Positions 56,186 to 64,000 of a DNA stretch of 64,000 nt are shown one piece after another. The notes beneath the pieces were generated by a model, which saw nothing but the letters and a program-made list of their open reading frames with translations, was not told the DNA's origin and did not search any database. Numbering within the stretch: position 1 is the first letter of the stretch; the number at the start of each line of letters is the position of its first letter. The position numbers and the translations under genes were made by a program. The DNA is from Cobetia crustatorum (GTDB lineage: Bacteria > Pseudomonadota > Gammaproteobacteria > Pseudomonadales > Halomonadaceae): positions 1 to 64,000 of the forward strand of contig NZ_JEMF01000009.1 in the NCBI RefSeq assembly GCF_000591415.1, given 5' to 3'.

Positions 56186-57469
56186 ATGAGCGAGCAGGGC
56201 AAGTACGACATTACAGATGTCGTAGCTTACATGAACCGTCTGGGGCATGAGGCACGTGCGGCAAGCGTCGTGATGCGACGTGTCGATAGCGGCATCAAGA
56301 ATCGCGCCCTGCAGACCATGGCGCGATTGATTGACGAGCGCCGTGATGCGCTTATCGAAGCCAATGGCGAAGATTTGGTGCGCGCGCGTGCCAATGACCT
56401 GTCAGACGCGATGGTGGACCGGCTGGCGCTGACCACGCCGCGTATCGACGCCATGATCGAAGGGCTCGAGCAGGTGACGGCACTGCCAGATCCGGTCGGC
56501 GAAGTTGACGGGTTGCGCTATCGTCCCAGTGGCATTCAGGTCGGTCACATGCGTGTGCCGTTGGGCGTGATCGGCATCATCTTCGAGTCGCGCCCCAATG
56601 TGACCATCGAAGCGGCTAGCCTATGCCTCAAGTCCGGTAATGCTTGCATCCTACGTGGCGGCTCCGAAGCCGCTGCCAGTAACCGTGCACTCGGCGAGAT
56701 CATCAGCGAAGCGCTGATCATGGCGGGCTTGCCGGCGACGGCGGTGCAGGTCGTCGCGACGACGGATCGCGCCGCTGTCGGCCAGTTGATCACGATGTCC
56801 GAGTTTGTCGACGTCATCATCCCGCGTGGCGGCAAGAGTCTCATCGCGCGTATCTCTCGTGACGCGCGCGTGCCGGTCATCAAGCATCTCGATGGCATCT
56901 GTCATGTCTATATCGATGCCACGGCAGACCTCGACATGGCGGTGAACATCGCCGAGAACGCCAAGACGCATCGTTATGGCACTTGCAATACCATGGAAAC
57001 GCTGCTGATTGATGCTCCCGTGGCCGCTGAGGTGTTGCCGCGTATCGCTGAGCGCCTGGCGGCGCATGATGTAGAGATGCGAGGCTGTGAGCGCACCTGT
57101 GCACTGTTGCCGCAGGCGGTGACGGCCAGCGCAGAAGATTGGGACACCGAATACCTTGCACCGATTCTGGCCATTCGTATCGTCGATGGCATTGAAGCGG
57201 CGATGGCGCACATCGAACGCCACAGCTCAGGACATACTGAGGCCATCATCACTGAAAACTATTCTCTGGCGCGGCGCTTCATGGCAGAAGTCGATTCAAG
57301 CTCGGTGATGGTCAATGCCTCCACCCGCTTTGCCGATGGTTTTGAATATGGACTAGGTGCCGAGATCGGCATCTCGACTGACAAGCTGCATGCCCGCGGA
57401 CCGGTAGGTCTGGAGGGGCTGACTACGCGCAAGTATGTCGTGTTTGGTGAAGGGCATATTCGTCAGTGA
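56186..57469 (+). CDS. proA: Gamma-glutamyl phosphate reductase ProA
   Basis: Second step of proline synthesis, reducing glutamyl 5-phosphate. The aldehyde-dehydrogenase fold shows '[39 protein letters not shown]', '[34 protein letters not shown]' and the nucleophile in '[15 protein letters not shown]', with '[37 protein letters not shown]' at the end. 427 aa. GAGGCAAGG precedes ATG 56186. The stop overlaps the GTG start of nadD, an order kept in pseudomonads. Proline is also a compatible solute in salt-tolerant bacteria. Confidence 0.96.
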   Translation: MSEQGKYDITDVVAYMNRLGHEARAASVVMRRVDSGIKNRALQTMARLIDERRDALIEANGEDLVRARANDLSDAMVDRLALTTPRIDAMIEGLEQVTALPDPVGEVDGLRYRPSGIQVGHMRVPLGVIGIIFESRPNVTIEAASLCLKSGNACILRGGSEAAASNRALGEIISEALIMAGLPATAVQVVATTDRAAVGQLITMSEFVDVIIPRGGKSLIARISRDARVPVIKHLDGICHVYIDATADLDMAVNIAENAKTHRYGTCNTMETLLIDAPVAAEVLPRIAERLAAHDVEMRGCERTCALLPQAVTASAEDWDTEYLAPILAIRIVDGIEAAMAHIERHSSGHTEAIITENYSLARRFMAEVDSSSVMVNASTRFADGFEYGLGAEIGISTDKLHARGPVGLEGLTTRKYVVFGEGHIRQ

Positions 57470-58323
57470 AACACGACGACATTCAACGTGCTCTTCAACA
57501 CGCACCAGTCTTCTCGCCTCGGGCGCTGGACGATAGTCAGCGTCCGCTGAATGTCGATGGCAGCGCGCAGGAGCGTGAGGCGGTACACGACACGAGTCCC
57601 CACGAGCATGATCACTCTCGCTTGGAAGAAGCGAGCGAGACAAGTCGCGGGTTTGAAGGTTGTCTTGGTCCTGTGCCGCGTGTAGCGATGCTGGGAGGTA
57701 CCTTTGATCCTATCCATCATGGCCATCTACGCAGCGCCATCGAGCTGCGCGAAGCGCTGGGGCTGGATCATGTGCGCCTGATTCCGTGCCACCAGCCACC
57801 ACACCGTGAGGCACCTGGCGTCAGTAGCGAAGAGCGACTGGCCATGTTGGAAGTCGCGATTGCAGGTGAGCCAGGCCTCATGGCGGATGACCGTGAGTTA
57901 TTTCGTGAGGGTCCGTCCTACAGTGCCGATACTCTAGCGAGCCTGCGTGCGGAATATGGCCCGCAGGCGCGTCTGGTGATGGCGATTGGCCATGATGCCT
58001 TCCTGAAGTTGGGTGAATGGCACGCTGCTGAGCGCCTTTTTGATGATGCTCATGTCGTCGTGATTGAGCGGCCGGATCACGATGCGCCCTTGCCACCAGC
58101 ACTTGAAGCCTTGATTGCTGGGCGCGAAGTTGAAACGGTACAGGCATTGATGGCACGACCGGGTGGGCAGTTGTTGCGGTTATCATTGCCGACACGGATG
58201 GCCATTAGCGCGACCTTCGTGCGCGAACGACTGGCATTGGGGGATAGCGTGCGCTATCTACTGCCTGAGACGGTGATCAGGCACATTGAAGCGCACGATC
58301 TTTATCGTCCACAGTCGGAATGA
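57466..58323 (+). CDS. nadD: Nicotinate-nucleotide adenylyltransferase NadD with N-terminal extension
   Basis: Adenylates nicotinate mononucleotide in NAD synthesis. The catalytic domain starts at about residue 72: '[26 protein letters not shown]' (G-x-F-D-P-x-H-x-G-H), '[10 protein letters not shown]', '[12 protein letters not shown]' and '[10 protein letters not shown]' near the end. Before it are about 70 residues rich in His, Asp, Glu and Arg, not part of the known fold. Starting with GTG 57466 (GAAGGG eleven bases before) keeps them; a GTG near 57673 would give a normal-length enzyme of about 215 aa but has no good ribosome site. It is coupled to proA. Confidence 0.92.
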   Translation: MKHDDIQRALQHAPVFSPRALDDSQRPLNVDGSAQEREAVHDTSPHEHDHSRLEEASETSRGFEGCLGPVPRVAMLGGTFDPIHHGHLRSAIELREALGLDHVRLIPCHQPPHREAPGVSSEERLAMLEVAIAGEPGLMADDRELFREGPSYSADTLASLRAEYGPQARLVMAIGHDAFLKLGEWHAAERLFDDAHVVVIERPDHDAPLPPALEALIAGREVETVQALMARPGGQLLRLSLPTRMAISATFVRERLALGDSVRYLLPETVIRHIEAHDLYRPQSE

Positions 58324-58462
58324 AACTGTCGTTATCTGCGTGAAATAGTGCCATGGAATGCCTTCATGACTTGCCTTTGGTGAGTAGATTGACGATGCCC
58401 ATAGGCGCGCGCACTCCCAGCGGGTAGAATGCGCCCCCTGCCGAACAAACTCCCGAGGAAAC

Positions 58463-58822
58463 ATGCAGACCGAAGCTCTTAAAAACCTGGTTATCGACGC
58501 ACTTGAAGACCTCAAGGCCCAGGAAATCAGCGAGATCAATGTCTCAAAGCTGACTAGCGTCACTGATATCATGGTCATTGCCACTGGTACTTCCAGCCGG
58601 CATATCGCTGCACTGGCCAACAATGTGCAAGTCAAGGTCAAGGAAGCGGGTGTGAAGCCGCTAGGCTGTGAAGGCGACAACGGTTCCGACTGGGTGCTGC
58701 TGGATCTGGGCGACGTCGTCCTTCACGTCATGCTGCCGGAAACCCGTGCACTGTATGACCTCGAGCGTCTGTGGAGCGATCTGCCCCGCGAGACGCGTGA
58801 AGAGTACGAACAGCGCAGCTAA
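58463..58822 (+). CDS. rsfS: Ribosomal silencing factor RsfS
   Basis: Binds L14 of the 50S subunit and blocks subunit joining in starved cells. 119 aa: '[43 protein letters not shown]' and '[37 protein letters not shown]' are the family core. GAGG lies four bases before ATG 58463. It stands between nadD and rlmH, a near-universal order. Confidence 0.96.
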   Translation: MQTEALKNLVIDALEDLKAQEISEINVSKLTSVTDIMVIATGTSSRHIAALANNVQVKVKEAGVKPLGCEGDNGSDWVLLDLGDVVLHVMLPETRALYDLERLWSDLPRETREEYEQRS

Positions 58823-58941
58823 TGCCTGTATTTGGCTGACGTGTGAGAGCGAAAGCGTCGGGCAAGGCAGAAAAGCGCCAAAGGCGGACGCATGCCTGTC
58901 AACGGCACTGCCGGATGATATGACAACGCATGGGGCAGGAC

Positions 58942-59408
58942 ATGAAGATCCGAGTATTGGCAGTCGGGCAGAAAATGCCCGATTGGGTGGAGAAGGGTAG
59001 CCGAGAATATCTCAAGCGCATGCCGCGAGATTTTTCGCTTGAGTTCATCGAGCTGGCGCCCGGCAATCGCGGCAAGAATGCGGACATCGCCCGTGCCATG
59101 GCCAGTGAAGGCGACCGGATGCTGGAAAAACTCAAGGGAAATGAACATGTTGTTGCCCTTGATGTCCTAGGTAAGGCTTGGAGTACCGAACAGCTTTCCC
59201 GTCATGCAGATGACTGGCGACTGGGTGGGCGCGATGTGGCCATTTTGATTGGTGGCCCCGACGGACTCGATCCACGTTTGTTGGCACGTGCGACCAGCGC
59301 TGGTCACTCTCGGCATTGACTCTGCCGCATCCGCTGGTGCGTATTGTGCTGGCGGAACAGCTCTACCGTGCCTGGACATTACTGGTCGGGCATCCTTATC
59401 ACCGGTAA
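58942..59408 (+). CDS. rlmH: 23S rRNA m3-pseudouridine1915 methyltransferase RlmH, frame broken by a 1-nt loss
   Basis: SPOUT-fold methyltransferase acting on helix 69 of 23S rRNA. '[30 protein letters not shown]' and '[46 protein letters not shown]' match the family. At about 59290-59292 the frame is lost; with one more base it continues [28 protein letters not shown] and ends H-P-Y-H-R at 59408, 155 aa, the exact E. coli length. The lost part holds the trefoil knot, so the broken form could not work. ATG 58942 is chosen over 58930 by alignment. Confidence 0.93.
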
Positions 59409-59449
59409 GCGCCAGTCGCTTGCGACAAGACACAAGTTGCGAGACCCGC

Positions 59450-61399
59450 ATGCGCCAACGCCGGGCGACGATCAAGAATCCCCAACAGGAAGTGCGGATC
59501 TTTCGCCTTCGCAGCATCGTGGCTGCCAGCCTTGTCTTGGTGCTGGCCTGCTGCCTGTTGGCACGACTGTTCTTCCTTCAGGTTGTTGAACACGATATCT
59601 ACACCACGCGTTCGGACAAGAACCGCGTGCGTGTCGAGCCCTTGCCGCCCACTCGCGGCTTGATCTACGACCGCAATGGTCGCCTGCTCGCTGAAAATCG
59701 TCCCAATTACAACCTGACCATCGTGCGTGAGCGCGCTGTCGATCTCGAGACAACGCTTGAGCGTCTGGTGGAGATTCTTGATCTTCCGCCGGATGAGATT
59801 GAAGACTTCAAGGAACGCTCGCGCCAGCGTCAGCGTCCCTACCAGCCTGCCTTGCTGATGAGCGAGCTGAGCCAGGAGCAGATTGCCCGTCTTGCGGTCA
59901 ACCGCTACCGCCTGCCTGGCGTTGAGGTCGAGGCTCAGTTACTGCGTTATTACCCCGATGCCAAGCCGCTATCCCATACGTTGGGATATGTTGGGCGCAT
60001 CAATCAGGCAGAACTCAAGACGCTCGACAAGGGCAACTACTCAGGCACCCACTTCATCGGCAAGACGGGCATTGAGCGCTTCTATGAAGAGCAATTGCAC
60101 GGGCAGGCCGGACTGCGCAAGGTGGAAACCAACGCCCGTGGCCGTGTGCTACGCGAGCTGTCGCGCACTGATCCGGTCCCTGGCAAGGATTTGACCCTCA
60201 CTGTTGACCGTGGCTTGCAAGATCTTGCCTATCGGCTGCTCAAAGGGCGGCGGGGGGCAATTGTTGCCATCGAACCCAAAACGGGTGAGATTCTTGCCAT
60301 GGCCTCGGTGCCAGGCTTCAATTCCAATGAGTTCGTGACTGGCATCAGTGTCAAGAGTTATCGCGCGCTGCGTACCGATCTCGATCTTCCGCTATTCAAT
60401 CGCGCCATCCGTGGTCAGTACCCGCCTGCCTCTACCGTCAAGCCCTTCATGTCATTGGCGGGTCTTGAAAATGGTGCCATTACCACGAGTACGACCTTTT
60501 TCGATCCCGGTTACTTCCAGTTGCCCAACGACAGTCACAAGTATCGTAATTGGCTGCGCTGGGGACATGGTCGCGTCAATATGCGGCGTGGCATTGCCGT
60601 CTCCAATGACACCTATTTCTACAATGTCGCCTACCGGCTGGGCATCGATCGCATCAGTGAGTATATGCACAAGTTCGGCTTTGGCGAGCAGACTGCATTA
60701 GATGTTCAGGGGGCGTTGCCGGGGTTGATGCCCTCCAAGGAATGGAAGCGCAATCGTTACAATAAGCCGTGGTATCCCGGTGAAACCATCTCCATCGGTA
60801 TTGGTCAGGGCTATTGGCTGGCGACACCGCTGCAACTGGCTGCCGCCGAGGCGACGCTGGCCAATCGTGGCAAGCAGGTACAGCCACATCTGGCCAAACG
60901 GATTGGCGATGACGCGGTGCTGTTGCCCGAGAGTGATCAAAAGCCGCCGATCGTGCTGGACAATCCTGCCTGGTGGGACGATGTCATCTCGGCACTCGAG
61001 GATGTGGTCAGCGGCCGTGAGGGGACAGCACGCAAGTATGTTGGTCCTGGTCTCAAGTATCGCATGGCAGGAAAGTCAGGTACTGCACAGGTCTTCACGC
61101 TTGGGCAAGATCAGAAGTACAACGGCAAGGAACTGGCGGAACGTCTGCGTGACCATGCCTTGTTTGCGGCCTTTGCACCGGTCGAGGATCCCGAGATAGC
61201 GGTCTCGGTCGTCATCGAGAACGGCCAGGGTGGCAGCTCTGTGGCAGGCCCGATGGCGCGCGCAGTGACGGATTACTGGCTGTTGCCGCGAATCGAACCT
61301 GCGGCGCGTGATACTGCGCTTGCCTTGGTCGAGGCTCTCAAGCCACCTCCAGAGCCGTTAGACAGTGAAGGTGAGCAAGGAGAGAGCAATGCCGACTGA
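59450..61399 (+). CDS. mrdA: Penicillin-binding protein 2 (MrdA), elongation transpeptidase
   Basis: Cross-links peptidoglycan during rod growth together with RodA. 649 aa: one N-terminal span ('IVAASLVLVLACCLLARLFFLQV'), the pedestal with 'RVEPLPPTRGLIYDRNGRLLAENRPNYNLTIV', and the transpeptidase with the active serine S328 in P-A-S-T-V-K-P, S-N-D as the second motif ('GIAVSNDTYFYN') and K-S-G-T-A as the third ('MAGKSGTAQVF'). The C-terminal tail is acidic and Pro-rich. ATG 59450 starts just before the cytoplasmic tail; the frame is open far upstream over rlmH but that part is not conserved. The stop overlaps rodA by 11 bases. Confidence 0.95.
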   Translation: MRQRRATIKNPQQEVRIFRLRSIVAASLVLVLACCLLARLFFLQVVEHDIYTTRSDKNRVRVEPLPPTRGLIYDRNGRLLAENRPNYNLTIVRERAVDLETTLERLVEILDLPPDEIEDFKERSRQRQRPYQPALLMSELSQEQIARLAVNRYRLPGVEVEAQLLRYYPDAKPLSHTLGYVGRINQAELKTLDKGNYSGTHFIGKTGIERFYEEQLHGQAGLRKVETNARGRVLRELSRTDPVPGKDLTLTVDRGLQDLAYRLLKGRRGAIVAIEPKTGEILAMASVPGFNSNEFVTGISVKSYRALRTDLDLPLFNRAIRGQYPPASTVKPFMSLAGLENGAITTSTTFFDPGYFQLPNDSHKYRNWLRWGHGRVNMRRGIAVSNDTYFYNVAYRLGIDRISEYMHKFGFGEQTALDVQGALPGLMPSKEWKRNRYNKPWYPGETISIGIGQGYWLATPLQLAAAEATLANRGKQVQPHLAKRIGDDAVLLPESDQKPPIVLDNPAWWDDVISALEDVVSGREGTARKYVGPGLKYRMAGKSGTAQVFTLGQDQKYNGKELAERLRDHALFAAFAPVEDPEIAVSVVIENGQGGSSVAGPMARAVTDYWLLPRIEPAARDTALALVEALKPPPEPLDSEGEQGESNAD

Positions 61400-62537
61400 T
61401 TATCAGCGTTCGATGCGCGGAATGGGCGGCGATCTCAACCAACGCCGTCGCACCAGTCTCTGGGAGCGGATGCATCTGGACCCATGGCTGCTGTTGCTGC
61501 TGTTGATCGTGCTCGGCTGTGGGCTGATCGTGCTGTACAGCGCCAGCGGCCAGGATATTGATTTCACGCTGCGCCAGGCATCGCGTCAGGCGCTGGCGTT
61601 AGGTGTCATGATTGGCTTGGCCCAGCTGTCGCCTGGCACCTTGTATCGCTGGGCGCCGGTTGTCTACGGGGGCGGCTTCCTGATGTTGGTGGCGGTAGAG
61701 GTGCTAGGAGATGTCGGCATGGGCGCGCAGCGCTGGCTGGTCATTCCTGGTGTCGTGCGCTTTCAGCCTTCCGAGCTCATGAAGCTGGCCATGCCGATGA
61801 TGGTGGCGTGCTGGTTAGGGCAGCGGCCGTTGCCGCCGCGCTGGCGAGATCTTGCCGTCTGTGCAGTGATCATCGTGGCGCCGGTGCTGCTGATTGCGCG
61901 CCAGCCTGACCTTGGGACCTCGTTGTTGGTTGCCTCTGCTGGCGTATTCGTCATCCTGCTGGCGGGGCTGTCCTGGAAGTTGATTGCCTTCTTCGGTGCT
62001 CTGCTGGCCTCCGCCATGCCGCTGTTGTGGATGGTGATGCATGATTATCAGCGTCGCCGAGTGCTGACCTTCCTGAATCCTGAGTCTGATCCACTGGGGT
62101 CTGGCTGGAATATCATTCAGTCCAAGACGGCGATCGGTTCCGGCGGTATCTTCGGTAAGGGCTATACGCTGGGCACCCAGTCGCAACTCGAATTCTTGCC
62201 AGAGCGGCATACCGATTTTATCGTCGCGGTCATCGGTGAAGAGTTGGGGTTGATCGGTATGAGCTTTTTCCTCGCACTGTACGTGTTGATCGTACTGCGT
62301 GGACTGGTAATGGCGAATAATGGCCAGGATAGCTTTGCTCGTTTGACGGGCGGTGCGATCATCCTGACATTCTTCGTATACGTCTTCGTTAATATCGGCA
62401 TGGTGTCCGGTATTTTGCCGGTGGTGGGCGTTCCGCTGCCATTGGTCAGTTATGGTGGGACCTCCAGCGTGACCTTGTTGGCTGGCTTCGGTATTCTCAT
62501 GAGCATTCATACTCACCGGCGCCTGCTGTCGCGTTGA
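61389..62537 (+). CDS. rodA: Peptidoglycan glycosyltransferase RodA
   Basis: SEDS-family polymerase of lateral wall synthesis, working with PBP2. 382 aa with about ten spans and the SEDS marks 'GAQRWLVIPGVVRFQPSELMKLAMP', 'QPDLGTSLLVASAG', 'SGWNIIQSKTAIGSGGIFGKG' and 'FLPERHTDFIVAVIGEELG', with the catalytic Asp of the W-x-x-x-D/ H-T-D-F region. 'GVPLPLVSYGGTS' closes. ATG 61389 has AAGGAGAG before it and starts inside the mrdA end. Confidence 0.96.
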   Translation: MPTDYQRSMRGMGGDLNQRRRTSLWERMHLDPWLLLLLLIVLGCGLIVLYSASGQDIDFTLRQASRQALALGVMIGLAQLSPGTLYRWAPVVYGGGFLMLVAVEVLGDVGMGAQRWLVIPGVVRFQPSELMKLAMPMMVACWLGQRPLPPRWRDLAVCAVIIVAPVLLIARQPDLGTSLLVASAGVFVILLAGLSWKLIAFFGALLASAMPLLWMVMHDYQRRRVLTFLNPESDPLGSGWNIIQSKTAIGSGGIFGKGYTLGTQSQLEFLPERHTDFIVAVIGEELGLIGMSFFLALYVLIVLRGLVMANNGQDSFARLTGGAIILTFFVYVFVNIGMVSGILPVVGVPLPLVSYGGTSSVTLLAGFGILMSIHTHRRLLSR

Positions 62538-62611
62538 TGCGACGTAAAGCAGTGGCTGAGTGGCAAGGACATTCGCGAGCACGAGCTCGCAGACAGGCAA
62601 GGAGAGAGTCG

Positions 62612-63655
62612 ATGACGGTGAACAATGCGCGTGGGCGACGTCTGAAGAGCTGGGGTGCTGCCCTGGTAGTGGCAGCACCGCTACTCGGTATGGCCGGGGC
62701 AGTTACAGCTGCACCGGACGGCTTCGCGCCGGCGACTCACCCGGAAACTGCCAAGCTGGTAGATGAGCTGGTGGCCAAGGGGCTGAATCGCGACCGTGTG
62801 ACCGAGCTGATGAATCAGGCCGATTACAGCCAGAAAGTGCTGGATGCGATGTCCCGTCCTGCCGAGGGGCACCTGCGCTGGGACCAGTACCGTGCCATCT
62901 TCATGAAAGAATCGCGTATCGAAGCCGGTAAGCGCTTTATCGCTGAGCACCGCGAGACCTTTGACCGTGCGGAAGCCGAATATGGCGTGCCGCCGGAAGT
63001 CATCGCCGCCATCATTGGTGTCGAGACCTTCTTCGGCAAGCATACCGGCACGCACCGCGTCATCGATTCGCTCTCTACGCTGGCCTTTGATCACCCGCGT
63101 CGTGGCACTTTCTTCCGCGGCGAGCTGTCGGCCTTCCTGCAGCTGACGCTAGAACAGGGTATCGATCCGCTCTCCATCAAGGGCTCTTACGCCGGCGCGA
63201 TGGGTTATCCGCAATTCATCCCGACCAGCTATCAGGCCTACGCCGTCGATTTCGATGGTGATGGTGTGCGTGATCTGTGGAATAACCCGGTCGATGCTAT
63301 CGGCAGTGTCGGCAATTATTTCGCACGGCATGGCTGGAAAGCGGGTGCGCCGGTGGTCAGTGTGGCAGATGGCCCGGGCAAACCGCCGTCATCCGTGACC
63401 TTCAACAAGACCAAGAAGCCTTACATGAGCGTTTCTGCGCTTGAGGCTGCCGGTGTTGACGTCGCCGATGGTGTGTCGGGCAACACTCAAGTCATTCCGT
63501 TGGCGCTGGACCTCAAGAAGGGCTATCGCTACGCCGTGGGTTACAACAACTTCTACGTCATTACCCGTTATAACCACAGTCATCTGTATGCCATGGCCGT
63601 CGATGAATTGTCCCAGGCGATCAAGCGTCGCCTTGAGGATGGGGGTGCTGGATGA
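62612..63655 (+). CDS. mltB: Lytic murein transglycosylase B (MltB/SltB type)
   Basis: Cuts glycan strands of peptidoglycan with 1,6-anhydro ends. 347 aa: signal peptide 'SWGAALVVAAPLLGMAGAVTAAPDG' without a lipobox, so it should be a soluble periplasmic form, unlike E. coli MltB. The catalytic glutamate is in 'IIGVETFFGKHTG'; 'IKGSYAGAMGYPQFIPTSYQAYAVDFDGDGVRDLW' and 'VGNYFARHGWKAG' are typical of family 3. AAGGAGAG precedes ATG 62612. It overlaps rlpA by four bases. Confidence 0.93.
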   Translation: MTVNNARGRRLKSWGAALVVAAPLLGMAGAVTAAPDGFAPATHPETAKLVDELVAKGLNRDRVTELMNQADYSQKVLDAMSRPAEGHLRWDQYRAIFMKESRIEAGKRFIAEHRETFDRAEAEYGVPPEVIAAIIGVETFFGKHTGTHRVIDSLSTLAFDHPRRGTFFRGELSAFLQLTLEQGIDPLSIKGSYAGAMGYPQFIPTSYQAYAVDFDGDGVRDLWNNPVDAIGSVGNYFARHGWKAGAPVVSVADGPGKPPSSVTFNKTKKPYMSVSALEAAGVDVADGVSGNTQVIPLALDLKKGYRYAVGYNNFYVITRYNHSHLYAMAVDELSQAIKRRLEDGGAG

Positions 63656-64000
63656 GCTGGTCACGCGCGCTACCGCTAGCACTAGCGCTTGCACTATTAG
63701 CCGGGTGTGCCAGCAGTGGGGGCACGCAGGTCAGTGATGGCGCATCGACCAGTACTGGCAAGAAGGCGGGTAAGAATGGTCGCTACGATATGGACGCCGA
63801 TGCCTACCCTGAAGATGCACCGGATGTCTCTACCGTGCCGGACGCCGTGCCGCAGGTAGAGCCTTACACGCGCAGCGGCAATCGCAGCGAGTATGAGGTG
63901 TGGGGCAAGCGCTATAACGTAATGGAAGATCCGCGCGGCTATGTCGCCGAGGGCACTGCCTCATGGTACGGCAAGAAGTTTCATGGCTACGCCACTGCCA
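63652..64000 (+). CDS. rlpA: RlpA-like septal lipoprotein, 3' end outside window
   Basis: Septal-ring lipoprotein; in Pseudomonas it is a transglycosylase for naked glycan. The N-terminus is a lipoprotein signal with the lipobox L-L-A-G-C at residues 15-19. The double-psi barrel begins near the window end: 'YTRSGNRSEYEVWGKRYNVMEDP', then G-T-A-S-W-Y-G-K-K-F-H-G, the RlpA mark, with the catalytic-region Glu just before it. The frame is open to base 64000 and 116 codons are visible. It starts within the mltB stop (ATGA). Confidence 0.93.
   Translation, partial: MSWSRALPLALALALLAGCASSGGTQVSDGASTSTGKKAGKNGRYDMDADAYPEDAPDVSTVPDAVPQVEPYTRSGNRSEYEVWGKRYNVMEDPRGYVAEGTASWYGKKFHGYATA

Overview
The window is chromosomal DNA of a gammaproteobacterium with mid-to-high 50s percent G+C (judged by eye). 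Gene content and order point to the Oceanospirillales/Pseudomonadales side and fit best with the Halomonadaceae. The main pointers are dsbD-aroQ-accB-accC-prmA next to dusB-fis-purH; proA-nadD-rsfS-rlmH-mrdA-rodA-mltB-rlpA; bioB-bioF-bioH-bioC-bioD; a DUF2333 protein; a YdiJ-type FAD/Fe-S dehydrogenase; and a probable PPi-dependent phosphofructokinase. The genus is inference. I see no prophage, insertion sequence, CRISPR array or integrase.

Layout. 1-3722: vitamin B12 uptake and adenosylation (btuF end, cobO, btuB) under a textbook cobalamin riboswitch. 3865-10752: nucleoside permease, Na+/H+ antiporter with an RCK-like tail, and the large dehydrogenase. 11110-19874: ProC-like protein, fluoride channel crcB, serS, a shortened cysG, acyl-CoA dehydrogenase, Mpo1-like membrane protein, rnk, ynfA and a small membrane protein. 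20219-25330: tRNA-Leu and the five-gene biotin operon. 25442-33962: comF, srkA, folE, folX, a cold-shock-like membrane protein, gabD, a candidate GGA-loop small RNA, glsA, a DUF2061 protein and an exported amidohydrolase. 34152-43024: purH, fis, dusB, prmA, accC, accB, aroQ and dsbD, all leftward. 43402-51590: DUF2333 protein, ppa, a PP2C/kinase fusion, PPi-type PFK, mpl, ubiX and a LysE exporter. 51663-55956: an EamA transporter, then a tight three-gene membrane operon with a DedA-PAP2 fusion and two membrane proteins (one or both with worn GGDEF-like domains). 56186-64000: proA, nadD and the ribosome/cell-wall elongation cluster, cut off inside rlpA.

Most of this is housekeeping. The parts worth a second look are: (1) the PP2C/Ser-Thr kinase fusion at 45485-47212, in which both catalytic halves have lost key active-site residues; (2) the overlapping operon at 52596-55956, pairing a one-chain lipid-carrier flippase/phosphatase candidate with membrane proteins carrying degenerate cyclase-like domains; (3) a possible Csr/Rsm-type decoy RNA at 31238-31311 with its own promoter and a dyad over the -35 box; (4) a CysG whose N-terminal half is shrunken; and (5) 14-bp tandem repeats that copy the end of purH.

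A caution on sequence quality. Six genes (btuB, serS, bioF, dusB, mpl, rlmH) are each broken by what looks like the loss of exactly one base, while the protein on both sides is well conserved. Because serS is essential, base-calling or assembly deletions are the likeliest cause. These genes are given below as whole genes with the break marked.
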